Below, piece after piece: positions 34,763 to 43,329 of a DNA stretch of 64,000 nucleotides. This stretch comes from Streptomyces actuosus (GTDB lineage Bacteria; Actinomycetota; Actinomycetes; Streptomycetales; Streptomycetaceae), in contig NZ_JAFFZS010000007.1 in assembly GCF_016921115.1 (NCBI RefSeq), positions 62,001 to 126,000 of the forward strand. Direction: 5' to 3'. Made by a program: the position numbers and the translations under genes. A model generated the notes under the pieces. It searched no databases. It was not told the origin of the DNA and saw only the letters and a list, made by a program, of their open reading frames with translations. Numbering within the stretch: the first letter of the stretch is position 1; each line of letters begins with the position of its first letter.

Positions 34763-34795
34763 GGGCAGGGCAGGGCAGGGCAGGGCAGGGCAGGG
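34763..34795. repeat. Pentanucleotide tandem repeat (GGGCA)6.6
   Basis: About 6.6 uninterrupted copies of GGGCA, 58-90 bp upstream of the MerR-PP2C start. Such perfect short repeats are rare in Streptomyces and are prone to slippage. Confidence 0.9.
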
Positions 34796-34800
34796 AATGG

Positions 34801-34823
34801 CGAATCGCCTCCAGGGCGATTCG
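34801..34823. repeat. Inverted repeat CGAATCGCC / GGCGATTCG
   Basis: A perfect 9-bp inverted repeat with a 5-nt loop, directly beyond the GGGCA array. It could be an operator for the adjacent regulator gene or part of the decayed mobile-element end. The remainder up to 35085 shows no recognisable gene. Confidence 0.6.
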
Positions 34824-35085
34824 GCGTCTGTGGCCACCGGCCGACACGCGCCGCTCACATCACCTTCGATGCTGGGGCTTCACCGAAGGGGAAGGTCAAG
34901 CGGCTCGTCCCGGTTCCGGGCCCGGCGGCCACGCGGCCCCGCACCTCCGGATCGCCGGGCTGCCACGGACCGCACGGGCGGCCACCGGCCGACCCGGCCG
35001 GTTCCGGGCTTGCTGTCGCCGCACCCCGGCTCGCCCACGCGGGTCGCGGAGGCGATCCGGCGCGCGGCTGCGGCGGGCTGAGCGC

Positions 35086-35493
35086 TCAGTCGAGCCGGTA
35101 CTCGAACCACAGGCGGTGCGTGCCGTCGGTGTCGACGGCCATCCCTCCGGCGCCGGAGATCCCGGCGAGTTCGCCGGTGCCGCTCGCGGGCACGACGGTG
35201 AAGAACTCCGCCGTGCGGTCGGTGCCGGACGTGGTCGCCGAGTGCACGAAGTTGAAGGCGCCCGCGCGGCCGTTCAGCGAGCCCTCGAACGACTCCATGG
35301 CCACGTAGGTGCCCACACCCGTCGCCTGGTCGTACGCGGCGGTGAAGACCGTCGCCGAGCGGCCCGCGATCTCCCCCTCGAAATGCTTCTCCATGGTCGC
35401 GACACCCACCGGCAGACCTGTGGTCACAGCCGGCTCGGGCGCGACCTCCGTCGGGACGAACGCTTCGACGGTGAACGTTCCATCAGCTCTCAT
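35086..35493 (-). CDS. DUF3224-family protein
   Basis: A 135-residue single-domain beta-barrel-like protein of the DUF3224 family. Features are GVATMEKHFEGEIAGRSATV, AMESFEGSLNGRAGAFNFVH and ELAGISGAGGMAVDTDGTHR. Function is unknown; the family resembles allene-oxide-cyclase-like barrels. The ATG at 35493 lies 6 nt downstream of TACGGT, which suits a leaderless transcript. Monocistronic. Confidence 0.85.
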   Translation of the reverse strand: MRADGTFTVEAFVPTEVAPEPAVTTGLPVGVATMEKHFEGEIAGRSATVFTAAYDQATGVGTYVAMESFEGSLNGRAGAFNFVHSATTSGTDRTAEFFTVVPASGTGELAGISGAGGMAVDTDGTHRLWFEYRLD

Positions 35494-35607
35494 GCCCCGA
35501 CCGTACCGAGGGGGTGTGACAACGCCGCCGGGACCTGTGGCGGCCGTCCCGCCCGCCCGCGACGCCGGCATGCACCGGGCCGGCGCCTCCCGGCACCCGG
35601 CGGCGCG

Positions 35608-36231
35608 TCACCGCCCGGCGGGGCGGTCCGCCGGGCCGGGGGGCGGGTCCACGACCGCCGTCCGCTGCAGCAACCCCCAGGTGAACTCGGCGACGACCTC
35701 GCGCGGCACCCCGTCTGCGTCCGGCGCGGTGAACGCCAGGCCCCAGCGGGTCGGGGCGGTGCCCTCCAGGGGGCGGGCGGGGGCGAACGCGCGGGCCGCC
35801 TCGTCGACCGTGCAGGACCAGGGGGTGAGGTCGTCGAGGGTGCGCAGCGGGGGGCCGTTGGCGTCCGGCGCGCGGACGAGCCACTCGTTCCACACCGCGC
35901 CGTGCGGGCCGACCAGCACCTCGAAGCGCAGGTCGGGCCAGAGCGGGAGCGGCCACTGCCACGCCGCGCACTCCAGGTCGCCGACGGCGCGCTTGCCCTC
36001 CCGCTCCGGGGCGCCGAGGACCGAGCGGTAGCGGGACGCGGCGGAGCGGGCCCGGGGCGAGCGGACCATCGCCTGCCAGCGCTTGTTGGCCTCCCGCATC
36101 CCGGCCAGGGAGACGCCCAGCTCGCGCCGGGCGTCCGCGACCAGATCGGGATTGTGGTCGGCCATGCGGCGCAGCAGGACCAGCTGGAAGTCGTGAGCGG
36201 TGAAGGGCTTCGCGGGTTCGCGGGAGGGCAT
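35608..36231 (-). CDS. Conserved hypothetical protein
   Basis: A 207-residue soluble protein I do not recognise. The N-terminal third is helical (FTAHDFQLVLLRRMADHNPD, LGVSLAGMREANKRWQAM). The C-terminal part is beta-rich with many tryptophans (AAWQWPLPLWPDLRFEVLV, GAVWNEWLV, LTPWSCTVDEAA). Start ATG with GAGGA 8 nt upstream and good GC3 support translation. No operon partners. Confidence 0.7.
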   Translation of the reverse strand: MPSREPAKPFTAHDFQLVLLRRMADHNPDLVADARRELGVSLAGMREANKRWQAMVRSPRARSAASRYRSVLGAPEREGKRAVGDLECAAWQWPLPLWPDLRFEVLVGPHGAVWNEWLVRAPDANGPPLRTLDDLTPWSCTVDEAARAFAPARPLEGTAPTRWGLAFTAPDADGVPREVVAEFTWGLLQRTAVVDPPPGPADRPAGR

Positions 36232-36430
36232 GGGTCCATCCTCGCCCCCGGCGGTGACATCGGGGGCGGAGCCCGCGGGAGGCCGCCGGGACGGCGGGGC
36301 CGGGCGCTGTGCGGCGAGCCGCAGGACCGGGCGGTGGTCTGGGGTGCGCGGGCCCGGCGTGTCCTGGGGCCGCGGGGCCGGGCGCTTTCCGGTGCCGCAG
36401 GACCATTGCCCGTGATCCGCACCGTGGCTA

Positions 36431-36477
36431 GCCTGTGTTCGTCATGCCGATCGCCTGCTGAAATATCGAACACAGGC
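36431..36477. promoter_or_regulatory. Long inverted repeat, probable IclR operator
   Basis: GCCTGTGTTCG (36431-36441) and CGAACACAGGC (36467-36477) are perfect 11-bp complements with a 25-bp AT-richer spacer, ending 28 bp upstream of the iclR-like start. Placement suggests autoregulation of the regulator and the overlapping lactonase gene. Confidence 0.65.
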
Positions 36478-36505
36478 GCCTCAGATCACCAAGGAGGGGC
36501 CGGTC

Positions 36506-37279
36506 GTGGGACGCCTCGTACCTGCTGTGACCCGGGCTCTGGACATTCTCGAGCTCTTCCTCGACGGGGACGGCACACTCTCCGCCCCCGACATCGTGCG
36601 CAGACTCCAGTTGCCGCGCACCACCGTGCACGAACTGGTCACCACGCTCGCCGCCCGCGGGTACATCGCCCCCGTGCCCGGCCGGTCCGGCCGGTACCGG
36701 CTCGGCGTGCGCCCCTACCAGCTCGGCAGCCGCTACGCCGAGCAGCTCGACCTCGCCGCCGAGGGCCAGCAGGTCGCCCGCGCCGTGGCCGAGACCTGCG
36801 ACGAGACGGTCCACGTCGCCATCCTCGAGGACACCGACGTCATCTACATCGCCAAGGTCGACTCCACACACGCGGTGCGCATGGTGTCGGCGGCCGGCCG
36901 CCGGCTGCCCGCCCACTGCACGTCGGTCGGCAAGATGCTGCTCGCCTCGCTGCCGGAGCGGGAGCTGGCCGCGCGGATCCCGGACGGTGCCGAACTCGCC
37001 GCGATGACGCCCCACAGCATCACCGATCCGGCCGCCCTGCGCGAGGCCCTCGCCGGAATACGCCGGCGCCAGATCGCCGTGGAGAGCCGCGAGTCCAACC
37101 CGGACGTCAGCTGCGTGGCCGCCCCGGTCCGCGACCGCACCGGCCAGGTCGTCGCCGCGCTGTCCGTCTCCGTGCCCATGATCCGCTGGAACGACGGACG
37201 CCGCGCCGAGCTGGAGCAGCTCGCCGTCAAGGGCGCCGCCGAACTCTCCGAGCGCCTCGGCCACCGGAGCGCGGAGTGA
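36506..37279 (+). CDS. IclR-family regulator of the adjacent lactonase
   Basis: A 257-residue IclR-type regulator. The winged helix covers residues about 8-66 (ALDILELFLDGDGTLSAPDI, LPRTTVHELVTTLAARGYI), and the effector-binding GAF-like domain about 78-255 (VHVAILEDTDVIYIAKVDS, PAHCTSVGKMLLASLPE). Start GTG with AAGGAGG about 8-9 nt upstream. Its stop overlaps the SMP-30-type gene start by 4 bp (GTGA). IclR regulators commonly control sugar-acid or aromatic catabolism; the ligand may be the lactone or aldonate handled by the neighbour. Confidence 0.92.
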   Translation: MGRLVPAVTRALDILELFLDGDGTLSAPDIVRRLQLPRTTVHELVTTLAARGYIAPVPGRSGRYRLGVRPYQLGSRYAEQLDLAAEGQQVARAVAETCDETVHVAILEDTDVIYIAKVDSTHAVRMVSAAGRRLPAHCTSVGKMLLASLPERELAARIPDGAELAAMTPHSITDPAALREALAGIRRRQIAVESRESNPDVSCVAAPVRDRTGQVVAALSVSVPMIRWNDGRRAELEQLAVKGAAELSERLGHRSAE

Positions 37280-38127
37280 CCGCGGCCCACGAGGTGGCGG
37301 TACGGGCCGAGGCGGCGCTCGGTGAGGGGCCCACCTGGGACCCGGCGACCGGCCGCCTGCTGTGGGTCGACATCCTCGGCTCCCGCGTCCACGGCTACGA
37401 CCCGGCATCGGGCGGGCGCACGGTCCGCACGACCGGGCAGCACGTCGGCGCGGCCAAGCCGAGGGCCGGTGGGGGGCTGGTCCTCAACCTGCGCGACGGG
37501 GTGGGGCTGCTCGACCCCGACGACACCTTCCGCTGGCTGCACCGCGAACCGGTGCCCGGCCGCCGCGCCAACGACGCAGCCGTCGCCCCCGACGGCTCCC
37601 TGTGGGCCGGGACCATGCGCTACGACGAGGCACCCGGCGGCGGCACCCTCACCCGCTTCACCGCCGACGGCACCGCCGACACCGTCCTCGACGACGTGAC
37701 GGTGAGCAACGGGACCGGATGGAGCCCCGACGGCCGTCTCATGTACTACATCGACTCCCCGACCCGCCGCGTCGACGTCTTCGACCGCGCACCGGACGGA
37801 CACGTGACGGGCCGCCGCCCCCTCGCCGAGGTCGAGGAGGGTGCCGGGTTCCCGGACGGCCTGACGGTCGACGCCGACGGCTGTGTCTGGGTGGCCCTGT
37901 GGGACGGGGGAGCGGTGCGCCGCTACACCCCCGACGGCCGCCTGGACCGCACGGTCACCCTGCCGGCGCCCCGGGTCACGGCCTGCGCCTTCGGTGGCCC
38001 GGACCTGACGGACCTGTACGTCACGACGGCCCGCGTCGGCCTGCCGACGCCGACGCCGCTGTCGGGGTCGGTGCTGGTGGTGCCGGGCGCGGGGCAGGGG
38101 ACGGCGCAGCCCGCGTTCCGGGGGTAA
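37276..38127 (+). CDS. SMP-30/gluconolactonase-family lactonase
   Basis: A 283-residue six-bladed beta-propeller lactonase. The metal-ligand regions are LGEGPTWDPATGRLLWVDI (Glu), PGRRANDAAVAPDGSLWAGT (Asn), SNGTGWSPDGRLMYYIDS (Asn) and FPDGLTVDADGCVWVALWDG (Asp). It opens sugar-acid lactones using Ca2+ or Zn2+. The GTG start overlaps the iclR stop by 4 bp. It could supply the lactonase step for the sugar oxidation genes at 51-53 kb, but that link is inference. Confidence 0.9.
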   Translation: MTAAHEVAVRAEAALGEGPTWDPATGRLLWVDILGSRVHGYDPASGGRTVRTTGQHVGAAKPRAGGGLVLNLRDGVGLLDPDDTFRWLHREPVPGRRANDAAVAPDGSLWAGTMRYDEAPGGGTLTRFTADGTADTVLDDVTVSNGTGWSPDGRLMYYIDSPTRRVDVFDRAPDGHVTGRRPLAEVEEGAGFPDGLTVDADGCVWVALWDGGAVRRYTPDGRLDRTVTLPAPRVTACAFGGPDLTDLYVTTARVGLPTPTPLSGSVLVVPGAGQGTAQPAFRG

Positions 38128-38326
38128 CGACCGGCGGATCCCGCCCGCCGCCCGCCGGGCGCCCGAGGCCTCCCGGCCCCCGGGCGCGGCTGCAGCCGCC
38201 GGAGCCGGGGGCTCGCGGCACGCGGGCAGTGTCCCGCCACCGCCTCCCGCCACGGCCCCCGGCGGCGGACCCGCCCGCCCTGCCGGGCCCGCCGCCGCGT
38301 GCCCGGGCCGCACCGGCGCCGGGCGG

Positions 38327-39751
38327 TTACCTCAGCCCCGCGCGTTTGAGCTCCTCCGAGGTCAGCGGCGGTCCCGGCAGCGCCGGCTTCAGCGGTCCGA
38401 CCACCGCAGCGAGCAGCACCGACGGCGTCAGCAGCACGCCCGCACCCCGCTCCAGCGACGTCACGTCGGTGACCCGCCGCGCGATCCGGCCGTTCCCCGT
38501 CGCCGTCAGCATCAACCGGTCGACGTACCCCGCCACCAGCCGGTCACGCAGCGACGGCCCGTCCTGCGTCGCCCCCGGATAGAACACGTCCTGACCGATC
38601 GCCAGATCCCAGCCCGCCGCGACCGGCCGGGCCACCGCGGCCTGGACGCGCCGCGCCAGCCCGGGCACCCCCCACCCGTGACGCCGTATCACGTTCCGCA
38701 GCAGCAGGGCGCTCTGGGCGCCGACCGCGAGCCCGTGACCGTACACCGGGTTCAGCGCGGCGAGGGCGTCGCCGAGCACGGCGAAATTCTCCGGCCACGC
38801 CGGCATCCGCTCGTAGTAGTGGCGGCGGTTGACGGTGGTCCGGGTCACCGACACGTCCGTCAGCGGCTCGGCCTGCTCGATCAGCTCACCGATGAGCGGG
38901 TGCCGCAGCTCGTCCCGGGCGAAGCGGACGAAGTCCTCCTCCGCACTGCTCGGCTCCCCGCCCCGGGTGCCGGAGAGGGTGACGATCCACCGTCCGTCCT
39001 CGACGGGCAGCAGGAAGCCCGCCCGTCCCGGGCCGCCGTCGCGCGGGTCGGGCTGCACGTTGACGATCGGGAAGGCCTCCCGGGCCGGCTCGGGGGCGAG
39101 GAAGAGCCGGCTGGCGTACACCAGGCCGGAGTCGACGACGCGGACCTCCGGCTCGGGCAGCCCGAGCCCCGTCAGCCACCGCGCGGCCCGCGAACCCCGC
39201 CCCGTGGCGTCGACGACGAATCCGGCCTCCAGGGTGCGCTCACCGCCGTCCCGTTCCCTGATCCGGACGCCGGTGACCGCCGCGCCGGTGCCGGTGAGGC
39301 CGAGCGCCTCGGCCCGCTCGACGACCTCGATGCGCTCGTCGGCGAGCACCCGCGCGCGGATCACGGAGTCCAGCAGGTCCCGTCCGGCCAGGACGACGTG
39401 GTGGGACTCGGGCCAGCGCCGGAACCAGCCCTGCCCGCTCAGCGCGACGATGTCCGTGGTGACGGGCTGCCTGCGCGCCCCGGCCCCCCGGAGCACCGAG
39501 GTGATCCCGGGCAGCAGTTCCTCCGCCGCGCGCACCCCGCCCGACCACAGCATGTGCGCGTGCCGGGCCTGCGGCAGCCCCTTGCGCGGCTCGGCACCGG
39601 CGGGCAGCACGTCCCGCTCCACCACCACGACCCGGTCGGCGGAGGCCGCCAGCGCCCGCGCGGCGAGCATGCCGGTGTGGGAGCCGCCCAGGACGACGGC
39701 CGTCCTGGCGCCGCCGGCGGCGGTTCTCGAGGGGGACGCTGGTTCACTCAT
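38327..39751 (-). CDS. FAD-dependent monooxygenase/oxidoreductase
   Basis: A 474-residue flavoprotein of the aromatic hydroxylase/epoxidase class. The FAD-binding Rossmann motif is TAVVLGGSHTGMLAARALAA (near the N-terminus), then FVVDATGRGSRAARWLTGLG and the GD motif AVLGDALAALNPVYGHGLAVG. The ATG at 39751 overlaps the upstream membrane-protein gene by 8 bp, so it is the third gene of the ImmA/MAB_1171c operon. The substrate is unknown. Overall features resemble 2-polyprenyl-6-methoxyphenol hydroxylase-like enzymes and polyether epoxidases. Confidence 0.87.
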   Translation of the reverse strand: MSEPASPSRTAAGGARTAVVLGGSHTGMLAARALAASADRVVVVERDVLPAGAEPRKGLPQARHAHMLWSGGVRAAEELLPGITSVLRGAGARRQPVTTDIVALSGQGWFRRWPESHHVVLAGRDLLDSVIRARVLADERIEVVERAEALGLTGTGAAVTGVRIRERDGGERTLEAGFVVDATGRGSRAARWLTGLGLPEPEVRVVDSGLVYASRLFLAPEPAREAFPIVNVQPDPRDGGPGRAGFLLPVEDGRWIVTLSGTRGGEPSSAEEDFVRFARDELRHPLIGELIEQAEPLTDVSVTRTTVNRRHYYERMPAWPENFAVLGDALAALNPVYGHGLAVGAQSALLLRNVIRRHGWGVPGLARRVQAAVARPVAAGWDLAIGQDVFYPGATQDGPSLRDRLVAGYVDRLMLTATGNGRIARRVTDVTSLERGAGVLLTPSVLLAAVVGPLKPALPGPPLTSEELKRAGLR

Positions 39752-41027
39752 GCGCGGGCACGCTCTCTGCCAGGGCGGTCGCTCGGGCGCGGACCGCCTC
39801 GATGTCGTCGGGACGGCGCAGGACCCGGGACACGGCCTGGATCTCCTGCAGCAGGTACGCGGTGTCCGGTCCGGACGGCGGAGCGGTGCTGTCGGTCCGG
39901 GGGGACCGCTCCCGGGCATCGACGGCGTCCAGCATCGTCACGGCGGCGGCGAGGGCCTTCGCCCTCCCCGGTTCGAAGCCGAGGCCGAGCGCCGCCTCGT
40001 GCGCCCGCGCCCGCAGCTCCTCGTCGAGGTACCGGGAGAGCGGCAGCAGCGCGTCCCGGATGAACGTCTCGCGGCGGATCAGGCGCAGTTCCGCGGTGGA
40101 GCGCGGCGCGAAGGGCGCACGCCCGCCGCTGACCGTGCGCATCAGCCGGTACAGGGGCCGCAGCCGCCAGTGGTCGGCGCGGACCCGCCACCGCTCCCGG
40201 AGGTACTGCCCGCCGTGCGGAAGGATGAAGCCGATCGCGACCAGGGTGGCGGAGACACAGGCGGCCGAGGGCGCCAGCTCGGTGCTCAGCCAGTCCAGGC
40301 GGCCGGTTCCGGTCCAGCGGGCGCCGACGGCGGTGAGCTTGGCCGCGTCGAAGAGCAGGTTGGTGCCGTAGCCGATGCCGAGCAGCCGCAGACCCCAGCG
40401 CAACCAGGCGTCGAGGCCGTCGGTGCGCACCCAGTTCCAGATCAGCCGGGCCGTCACCGAGCAGGCGGCGGTGTGCGCGAGCAGGTAGAGGAGGATCTCC
40501 TCGCGCATGAACGGCGTACGGGCGTAGTAGGTGTCCAGGTCCCGGGTGCGTTCGACGGGAACGTCGGCGAGGGCGAACAGCACCCACAGCACCACCACCA
40601 CGCCGGCGTACACCACGACGACCCAGCGGGCCGCGCGGCGGGTCGAGCGCGAGCGGTCGGTGCCGTTGCGCCAGGCCACGATGAGCAGCAGCCACGACGC
40701 GCACAGCGCGGTCAGCAGCGAGTACACCCAGGGGGCCGAGATGTTGGGCACGCCGGTGACCCGGTTGGTCCAGCTGATCGTCGAGGGGTAGGCGAAGACG
40801 AACACCGCGCACGCGAACAGGAGCAGTCCGCCGACGGCCCGCAGCAGCGGGTCCCGCCACATCTTCACCAGGCTCGGCAGCTTGATGGCGAGCGCGATCG
40901 CGAGGGCCGCGATCGGCAGCCAGAAGGAGACGGAGAAGCGGCTGAGCAACCCGGCCGGGTCCAGAGCCAGTTGGGCAGGGCCCGGCATGCCCGCCGCCAT
41001 GGGGCCGGCCGCTGTCGGGGAGCTCAC
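39744..41027 (-). CDS. MAB_1171c-family integral membrane protein
   Basis: A 427-residue protein. About seven membrane helices occupy the first 250 residues (FWLPIAALAIALAIKLPSL, AVGGLLLFACAVFVFAYPS, WVVVVYAGVVVVLWVLFAL, AACVSATLVAIGFILPHGG). A cytoplasmic helical domain follows (about 260-427, RLIRRETFIRDALLPLSRYL). The family is labelled a putative transporter, without experimental support known to me. I chose the GTG at 41027 because it overlaps the ImmA-type stop by 4 bp. It is consistently encoded beside ImmA/IrrE-like toxin-type genes in actinobacteria, as here. Confidence 0.85.
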   Translation of the reverse strand: MSSPTAAGPMAAGMPGPAQLALDPAGLLSRFSVSFWLPIAALAIALAIKLPSLVKMWRDPLLRAVGGLLLFACAVFVFAYPSTISWTNRVTGVPNISAPWVYSLLTALCASWLLLIVAWRNGTDRSRSTRRAARWVVVVYAGVVVVLWVLFALADVPVERTRDLDTYYARTPFMREEILLYLLAHTAACSVTARLIWNWVRTDGLDAWLRWGLRLLGIGYGTNLLFDAAKLTAVGARWTGTGRLDWLSTELAPSAACVSATLVAIGFILPHGGQYLRERWRVRADHWRLRPLYRLMRTVSGGRAPFAPRSTAELRLIRRETFIRDALLPLSRYLDEELRARAHEAALGLGFEPGRAKALAAAVTMLDAVDARERSPRTDSTAPPSGPDTAYLLQEIQAVSRVLRRPDDIEAVRARATALAESVPAHE

Positions 41028-41602
41028 CGCACCGGGCCTCCGCGTCCGCGGTAGCCCATCGACCGCTGCACCGGGCCCAGGAGGGCGCCGCCGTCCCCGC
41101 CGGAGGTCAGCGGGCGGAACGCGGCCGCGAGCCGGTGCCCGAAGTCGTCGGACTCGGCCTCGTCCCGTGCCCGGGAGCCGTTGCGTGCGGCGATGCTCAA
41201 TGCTGCGTCCTTCCAGCCGCGCGGCCCCGCCAGCGCGTCGGCGACAGCACTGGCGGCGACGTGGTGGTGGCGGTGCCCGGCATGCAGATGCCACAACTCA
41301 TGCCCGAGGATGACCAGTTGCTGGACGTCCTCGGCCCGCTCCTCGACGATCACCAGGTCGAAGTCGGTGAACTCCACCCACAGGCCGGTGACCTCGATCT
41401 CGTCGGGGAACTTCTCGAAACGCAGTTCCAGGGGCCGCCCGCCGCGGCGTGCGCTCATCTCCTCGCACAGGGCTCGGCACAGCGCGCGCACATCGGCCGG
41501 CGGCTCGGGTCTGCGACGCACCGCCGCCGCGAGCTGGGCTGCGAGGTCGCGCATGGCCGAGCCGCGCCGTGAACGTCGGCACAGCGCCGCCACGAGGTCC
41601 AT
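41024..41602 (-). CDS. ImmA/IrrE-type metalloprotease (toxin-antitoxin-like)
   Basis: A 192-residue protein with the zinc-protease motif HELWHLHAGH (HExxH, about residues 99-108), within a domain resembling ImmA/IrrE (FEKFPDEIEVTGLWVEFTD before it). Such proteases often cleave a partner XRE repressor. No HTH gene lies upstream in the 268-bp gap, so the partner may be elsewhere or the system differs. The ATG at 41602 or the GTG at 41605 may be used; GGAGGGGAAGG lies just upstream. First gene of a three-gene operon with 4- and 8-bp overlaps. Confidence 0.85.
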   Translation of the reverse strand: MDLVAALCRRSRRGSAMRDLAAQLAAAVRRRPEPPADVRALCRALCEEMSARRGGRPLELRFEKFPDEIEVTGLWVEFTDFDLVIVEERAEDVQQLVILGHELWHLHAGHRHHHVAASAVADALAGPRGWKDAALSIAARNGSRARDEAESDDFGHRLAAAFRPLTSGGDGGALLGPVQRSMGYRGRGGPVR

Positions 41603-41870
41603 CACGCCCCCTTCCCCTCCGCCCGTCTCGTCGGGTCCGCCGCGTGATCCCCGCGGCGTGACCGGGTGTTCGAGCCTACGCGGCCGGAACTGTCCTCGTC
41701 ATGCGATCCGGCGACCGTTGTTCAACCGGTAACGACCGCGGCTGTCCGGAAGGTCGCCGGGCGGCGGGCCGCGGGCTCTTCGACGCGCGGCGAGCCGCCT
41801 GCATGTTCCTGTGAGGCGTCTCGTCCGCGCCTCAGCTCGTCCTCAGAAAGGCGGCCTAGCGTCGCCCCCC

Positions 41871-42827
41871 ATGCGCACGCTGACCCTGCTCGCCCTCGCG
41901 GGCCTCGGCGCCCAGCTCGTGGACGGCAGCCTCGGCATGGCCTACGGCGTCACGTCCACCACCCTGTTGCTGGCGCTCGGCACCAACCCGGCCGCCGCCT
42001 CGGCCACCGTCCACCTCGCCGAGATCGGTACGACGCTGATGTCCGGTGCGGCACACTGGCGCTTCGGCAACGTGGACTGGCGGGTGGTCGCGAGGATCGG
42101 CGCGCCCGGGGCCGTCGGGGCCTTCCTCGGCGCGTCCGTGCTGTCCCGGCTGTCGACGCGGGCGGCGGCCCCGGTGATGTCCCTGATCCTGCTGCTGCTC
42201 GGCGTGTACGTGCTGGCCCGGTTCACCTTCCGCGGTCTGCCGGAGGGGCGTGTGCAGCGACCTCTGCGGCGCCGCTTCCTGGCACCGCTCGGCCTGCTCG
42301 CCGGCTTCCTCGACGCCACGGGCGGGGGCGGCTGGGGTCCGGTCGGCACCCCGGCGCTGCTGGCCGGCGGGCGGATGGAGCCCCGCAGGGTGATCGGCTC
42401 GATCGACACCAGCGAGTTCCTGGTGGCGGTGGCGGCGAGCCTGGGCTTCCTGTCCTCCCCGGGGTCCGCGCAGCTCCGCTGGACGTGGGTCGCCGCGTTC
42501 CTCGTCGGCGGTCTGGTCGCCGCCCCCGCCGCCGCTTGGCTGGTCCGTCTCCTGCCGCCGCGCGTCCTGGGGTCGGCGGTCGGCGGCCTCATCGTGGTCA
42601 CCAACGCCCGTACCGTGCTGAACAGCATCTGGGGGGCGGTGCCCGGTGCGGTGAGCGCGGCGGTGCACGTGGGGCTGCTCGGGCTGTGGGCGGCTGCGCT
42701 GGCGTACTCGATCGGGGCGCACCGCAGAGAGCGCGTGGGGCTCGCGCCCGGCCGGCCGGAGGGCCGCACGGCGCAGGGGGAGGAGACCCGGGAGCGGGCG
42801 ACGGCGGGGTCCCGTCGCGCAGGGTAG
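41871..42827 (+). CDS. TauE/SafE-family sulfite/anion exporter
   Basis: A 318-residue membrane protein with the internal duplication of the TauE/SafE family (GAQLVDGSLGMAYGVTSTTL in the first half, GLLAGFLDATGGGGWGPVGT in the second) and about eight hydrophobic segments. Family members export sulfite or other organosulfur anions. The C-terminal 40 residues are hydrophilic. No good ribosome site is present, but TAGCGT lies 8 nt before the ATG, consistent with a leaderless transcript. Confidence 0.87.
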   Translation: MRTLTLLALAGLGAQLVDGSLGMAYGVTSTTLLLALGTNPAAASATVHLAEIGTTLMSGAAHWRFGNVDWRVVARIGAPGAVGAFLGASVLSRLSTRAAAPVMSLILLLLGVYVLARFTFRGLPEGRVQRPLRRRFLAPLGLLAGFLDATGGGGWGPVGTPALLAGGRMEPRRVIGSIDTSEFLVAVAASLGFLSSPGSAQLRWTWVAAFLVGGLVAAPAAAWLVRLLPPRVLGSAVGGLIVVTNARTVLNSIWGAVPGAVSAAVHVGLLGLWAAALAYSIGAHRRERVGLAPGRPEGRTAQGEETRERATAGSRRAG

Positions 42828-42837
42828 GCCCACCGCG

Positions 42838-43190
42838 ATCGGCGGCCAACGGGTGCGGTGCACCACCGGGCCACGACGGTGCCGCGGCCGACCGACCGCA
42901 CGGCGCGGCACTTCCGGCGCCGTGCTCGGCCGCGGCCCCGCCGGGCGCGGTCGGGTTCCCGTTGGACGGCCTCGACGCCCTGCCCGGGGGCGGCCTTCTC
43001 CAGGCTGTCGCCCTCGCGTCGGCCGAATCGCTCGCCCTCGGCGAACTCCTCCGGCCCGGCGGTCCGCCCGTACCCGTCGACGGTGGCGGGCTCCCGGGCC
43101 GTCCGGCGATCACACCGCCGGCGACGCCGAGACCGGCGAGGAGGTGCCGGCCGGGGAGGACGGGGAGTCGGTGGAGCCCACACGTCCGGT
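42838..43190 (-). pseudogene. Possible frameshifted small gene or relic
   Basis: Two adjacent minus-strand frames show the strong third-position GC bias of real Streptomyces coding DNA. The first (about 43190-43115) reads GSTDSPSSPAGTSSPVSASP and stops. The second (about 43100-42900) reads GPEEFAEGERFGRREGD then SLEKAAPGQGVEAVQREPDR. Together they look like one acidic hydrophilic protein split by a frameshift. I do not recognise the family and no ribosome site is obvious. The rest of 42828-43329 is non-coding and must include the promoter of the next plus-strand gene. Confidence 0.35.
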
Positions 43191-43329
43191 CACAGCCGTG
43201 TCACAGGCCACGTGTCAGGGGTGAACGTTCCGGATGTGAATGGCCGGGGAACGGCCTTCACAGGGAGCACACGACGGTCGCACAGTCTCACCAACGACCG
43301 AACACCCCCCACGGAACGGATGGTTCACC

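Noticed and set aside
34741..34800. The GGGCA array as a CRISPR-like or phage attachment element
   Set aside because: A 5-bp unit without spacers is a simple-sequence repeat; there is no tRNA or integrase nearby.
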